Source: Candidatus Nomurabacteria bacterium
GTDB lineage: Bacteria; Patescibacteriota; Minisyncoccia; Phycocordibacterales; UBA9973
Assembly (NCBI GenBank): GCA_023267245.1
Contig: JAHFNP010000013.1
Coordinates: forward strand, 1-11,714
Length of the DNA stretch: 11,714 nt
Direction of reading: 5' to 3'
The notes below the pieces were generated by a model. That model had not been told where the DNA came from. It was given only the letters and a program-made list of their open reading frames with translations, and ran no database searches. Below, piece after piece: positions 10,418 to 11,714 of the stretch (position 1 is the stretch's first letter; each line of letters opens with the position of its first letter). Made by a program: the position numbers and the translations under genes.

Positions 10418-11714
10418 TTATCTCGAAGCTTCCTTAATGTCTTGCATCTCTTTCCTGACAACCTTTTCAGAATCGTCTAAATCTCGTTTAAGCCTTTTGA
10501 CTATTTTTTCTTCTTGCATTGTAAGCGGGCGCTCATCGCGAGTTTCTTCCAGCATTTTGATTTGTTCTCGGACATCATCTTTCAGCATATCAGAGTCTCT
10601 ATGCAAGGTAGATTCTGCTTCGTGGACTTCTCTTCGAAGATGCTTCCTCATAACTGAAAATTTCTGCCATCTACTCCAAAGAATAAAGAAAAGTACAATG
10701 ACGATGAAAGCAAGCGGGACTGCCACGGCAAGGAAATTGGTCGGCCAAGTGCCGACATTGAAAGGCCATGATCCGATGCTAAAGATTGCCGGCTTCATTA
10801 CGGTAATAATTATCTTTTCTGTTGGCAAACTCTTTGCACCTCGGCTATCATACACCTCTGCCCATAACTGGTAAGCGCCCTCGGCCAGTTTTTCATCATC
10901 CATAAAAGTGAATTTTCCCGCGGCATCGCTTTGGATTGTGAAGCTTGTCGGGGGATCATTTTCTCTCTGTAACCAAATATCTACCCTGCTAGTCGCATAA
11001 GTTGAACCGCCAACGACTAGAGGTTCTCCGCTTTTTATTTCTTTGGAGTACTGGGTGATGCTAGGTTGATTGGGCACTTGTGTTACAACTGGCGCAGACG
11101 GAGCGACGCTTAACGGCCGAGCATAATTTTTGAAAACCCACCCCGTAAGACTCTGGTCCACAATATGATACCAATCCCCTTGCTGTTCTGTGTATACATA
11201 TATACTTCCCGGCTGAACTTTCATAATAAGAGTAGACGCCGTTGTCGGTGCTTGTCTGATATTGACCAATGGTGTGCCGGTCAGAATTTCTAATTTCTTT
11301 TCGGCCGGCAAGATTGTTGACTGGACCGGAACACTTGCAGATGCGTCAGTAATTGCACCCGCCGTAGGGCCTGGAGGGAAAGAAGGGCAATCAATTTTAT
11401 TCACGCCTTTAATTGAATCCGACAGCCAAACACAAAATACAAAATCTTTTGTTCTATTTAAATAGTAGTACGGCGCGTTAGTAGACGGGTCGGTAATTCT
11501 AGTATCCAAACTAAGCAAACCTTTCTCTTTTAAAACGGCCAGAGTATCAGGAAATGTTTTGTAAGCGGACTGATAATCCTGCAATGCCAAAAGTATATTT
11601 TGCGCATCTTTAACTCTCTCACTGTCGAACTCAATCGCGACATTGCGTTTTGCCAGATTACTAAGGCTGGTTTCTACATTGCTGATCTTAAAATTGGCCA
11701 AATTCGAAACCAAG
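10418..11714 (-). CDS. Surface protein: pilin-like region, SH3b, Ig-like domain, membrane segment, cytoplasmic coiled coil (5' end outside window)
   Basis: At least 431 residues; the frame is open to the right edge, so the true start lies beyond it. Numbering from the first full codon: about 34-100 resembles the globular part of type II secretion/type IV pseudopilins (DAQNILLALQDYQSAYKTFP, then LLSLDTRITDPSTNAPYYY); 110-135 is a Pro/Ala/Ser linker; 140-200 is a bacterial SH3 domain (VNIRQAP...GWVFKNYA), a fold that often binds peptidoglycan or peptides; 218-306 is an Ig-like beta domain (GEPLVVGGSTY, AGKFTFMDDEKLAEGAYQLW); 327-346 is a membrane helix; and 354-431 is a highly charged coiled coil. 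With the membrane helix late in the chain, the domains before it should be outside and the coiled coil inside. It may be an envelope sensor or adhesin, but no function is shown. Confidence 0.8.
   Translation of the reverse strand, partial: LVSNLANFKISNVETSLSNLAKRNVAIEFDSERVKDAQNILLALQDYQSAYKTFPDTLAVLKEKGLLSLDTRITDPSTNAPYYYLNRTKDFVFCVWLSDSIKGVNKIDCPSFPPGPTAGAITDASASVPVQSTILPAEKKLEILTGTPLVNIRQAPTTASTLIMKVQPGSIYVYTEQQGDWYHIVDQSLTGWVFKNYARPLSVAPSAPVVTQVPNQPSITQYSKEIKSGEPLVVGGSTYATSRVDIWLQRENDPPTSFTIQSDAAGKFTFMDDEKLAEGAYQLWAEVYDSRGAKSLPTEKIIITVMKPAIFSIGSWPFNVGTWPTNFLAVAVPLAFIVIVLFFILWSRWQKFSVMRKHLRREVHEAESTLHRDSDMLKDDVREQIKMLEETRDERPLTMQEEKIVKRLKRDLDDSEKVVRKEMQDIKEASR

Noticed and set aside
10437..10874. 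Plus-strand Ser-rich frame of 145 codons
   Set aside because: It is the complement of the charged coiled coil of the surface protein; Ser-rich shadow frames are expected there.

Overview
This AT-rich, tightly packed window looks like a piece of a Candidate Phyla Radiation (Patescibacteria, probably Parcubacteria-type) chromosome. That is inference from gene content and style: small proteins, very short intergenic gaps, few Shine-Dalgarno sequences, and familiar families for the group (SIMPL/DUF541, DoxX, DedA, a lone pterin dehydratase, an RluA-type synthase without an S4 domain, an SH3b surface protein). TGA is used as a normal stop (e.g. at 3502-3504, 5534-5536, 8430-8432, 9397-9399) and no gene needs TGA read as glycine, so the code is table 11 rather than the Gracilibacteria/SR1 code.

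Left part, 1-4206: a SIMPL-domain protein (cut by the window edge) sits behind a 33-residue membrane peptide. Next come a PAP2/sphingomyelin-synthase-like membrane phosphatase and a DedA protein, all on the minus strand. Two GT2 glycosyltransferases run the opposite way (2108-3504) and converge, with an 18-bp overlap, on a minus-strand alpha/beta hydrolase that has Cys where Ser is expected. This block plausibly handles membrane lipids or lipid-linked glycans.

Middle part, 4231-8304, all minus strand: MgtE magnesium transporter, a VanZ/DUF2238-like membrane protein, an SDR oxidoreductase coupled to DoxX, an EamA/DMT transporter and a small acidic protein of unknown role.

Right part, 8348-11714: tRNA-Leu(GAG), pterin-4a-carbinolamine dehydratase and tRNA-His(GTG) are packed so tightly that the last base of the tRNA-Leu CCA is the first base of the dehydratase start codon. 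Upstream lie ribosomal protein L19, with its stop codon inside a terminator stem, and an RluA-family pseudouridine synthase. A promoter pair facing both ways separates the latter from a plus-strand tRNA-Val(TAC)-tRNA-Arg(TCT) pair. The window closes with a 5'-truncated surface protein (pilin-like, SH3b, Ig-like, membrane segment, coiled coil).

Three themes deserve attention. First, short palindromic elements of one family sit in frame inside both the pterin dehydratase and the pseudouridine synthase, each giving an extra peptide in a conserved enzyme. Second, several genes carry a -10 box at the spacing expected for leaderless mRNAs. Third, the tRNA-mRNA-tRNA arrangement means tRNA processing would itself define the ends of the dehydratase message. 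There is no gene-free stretch over 300 bases.
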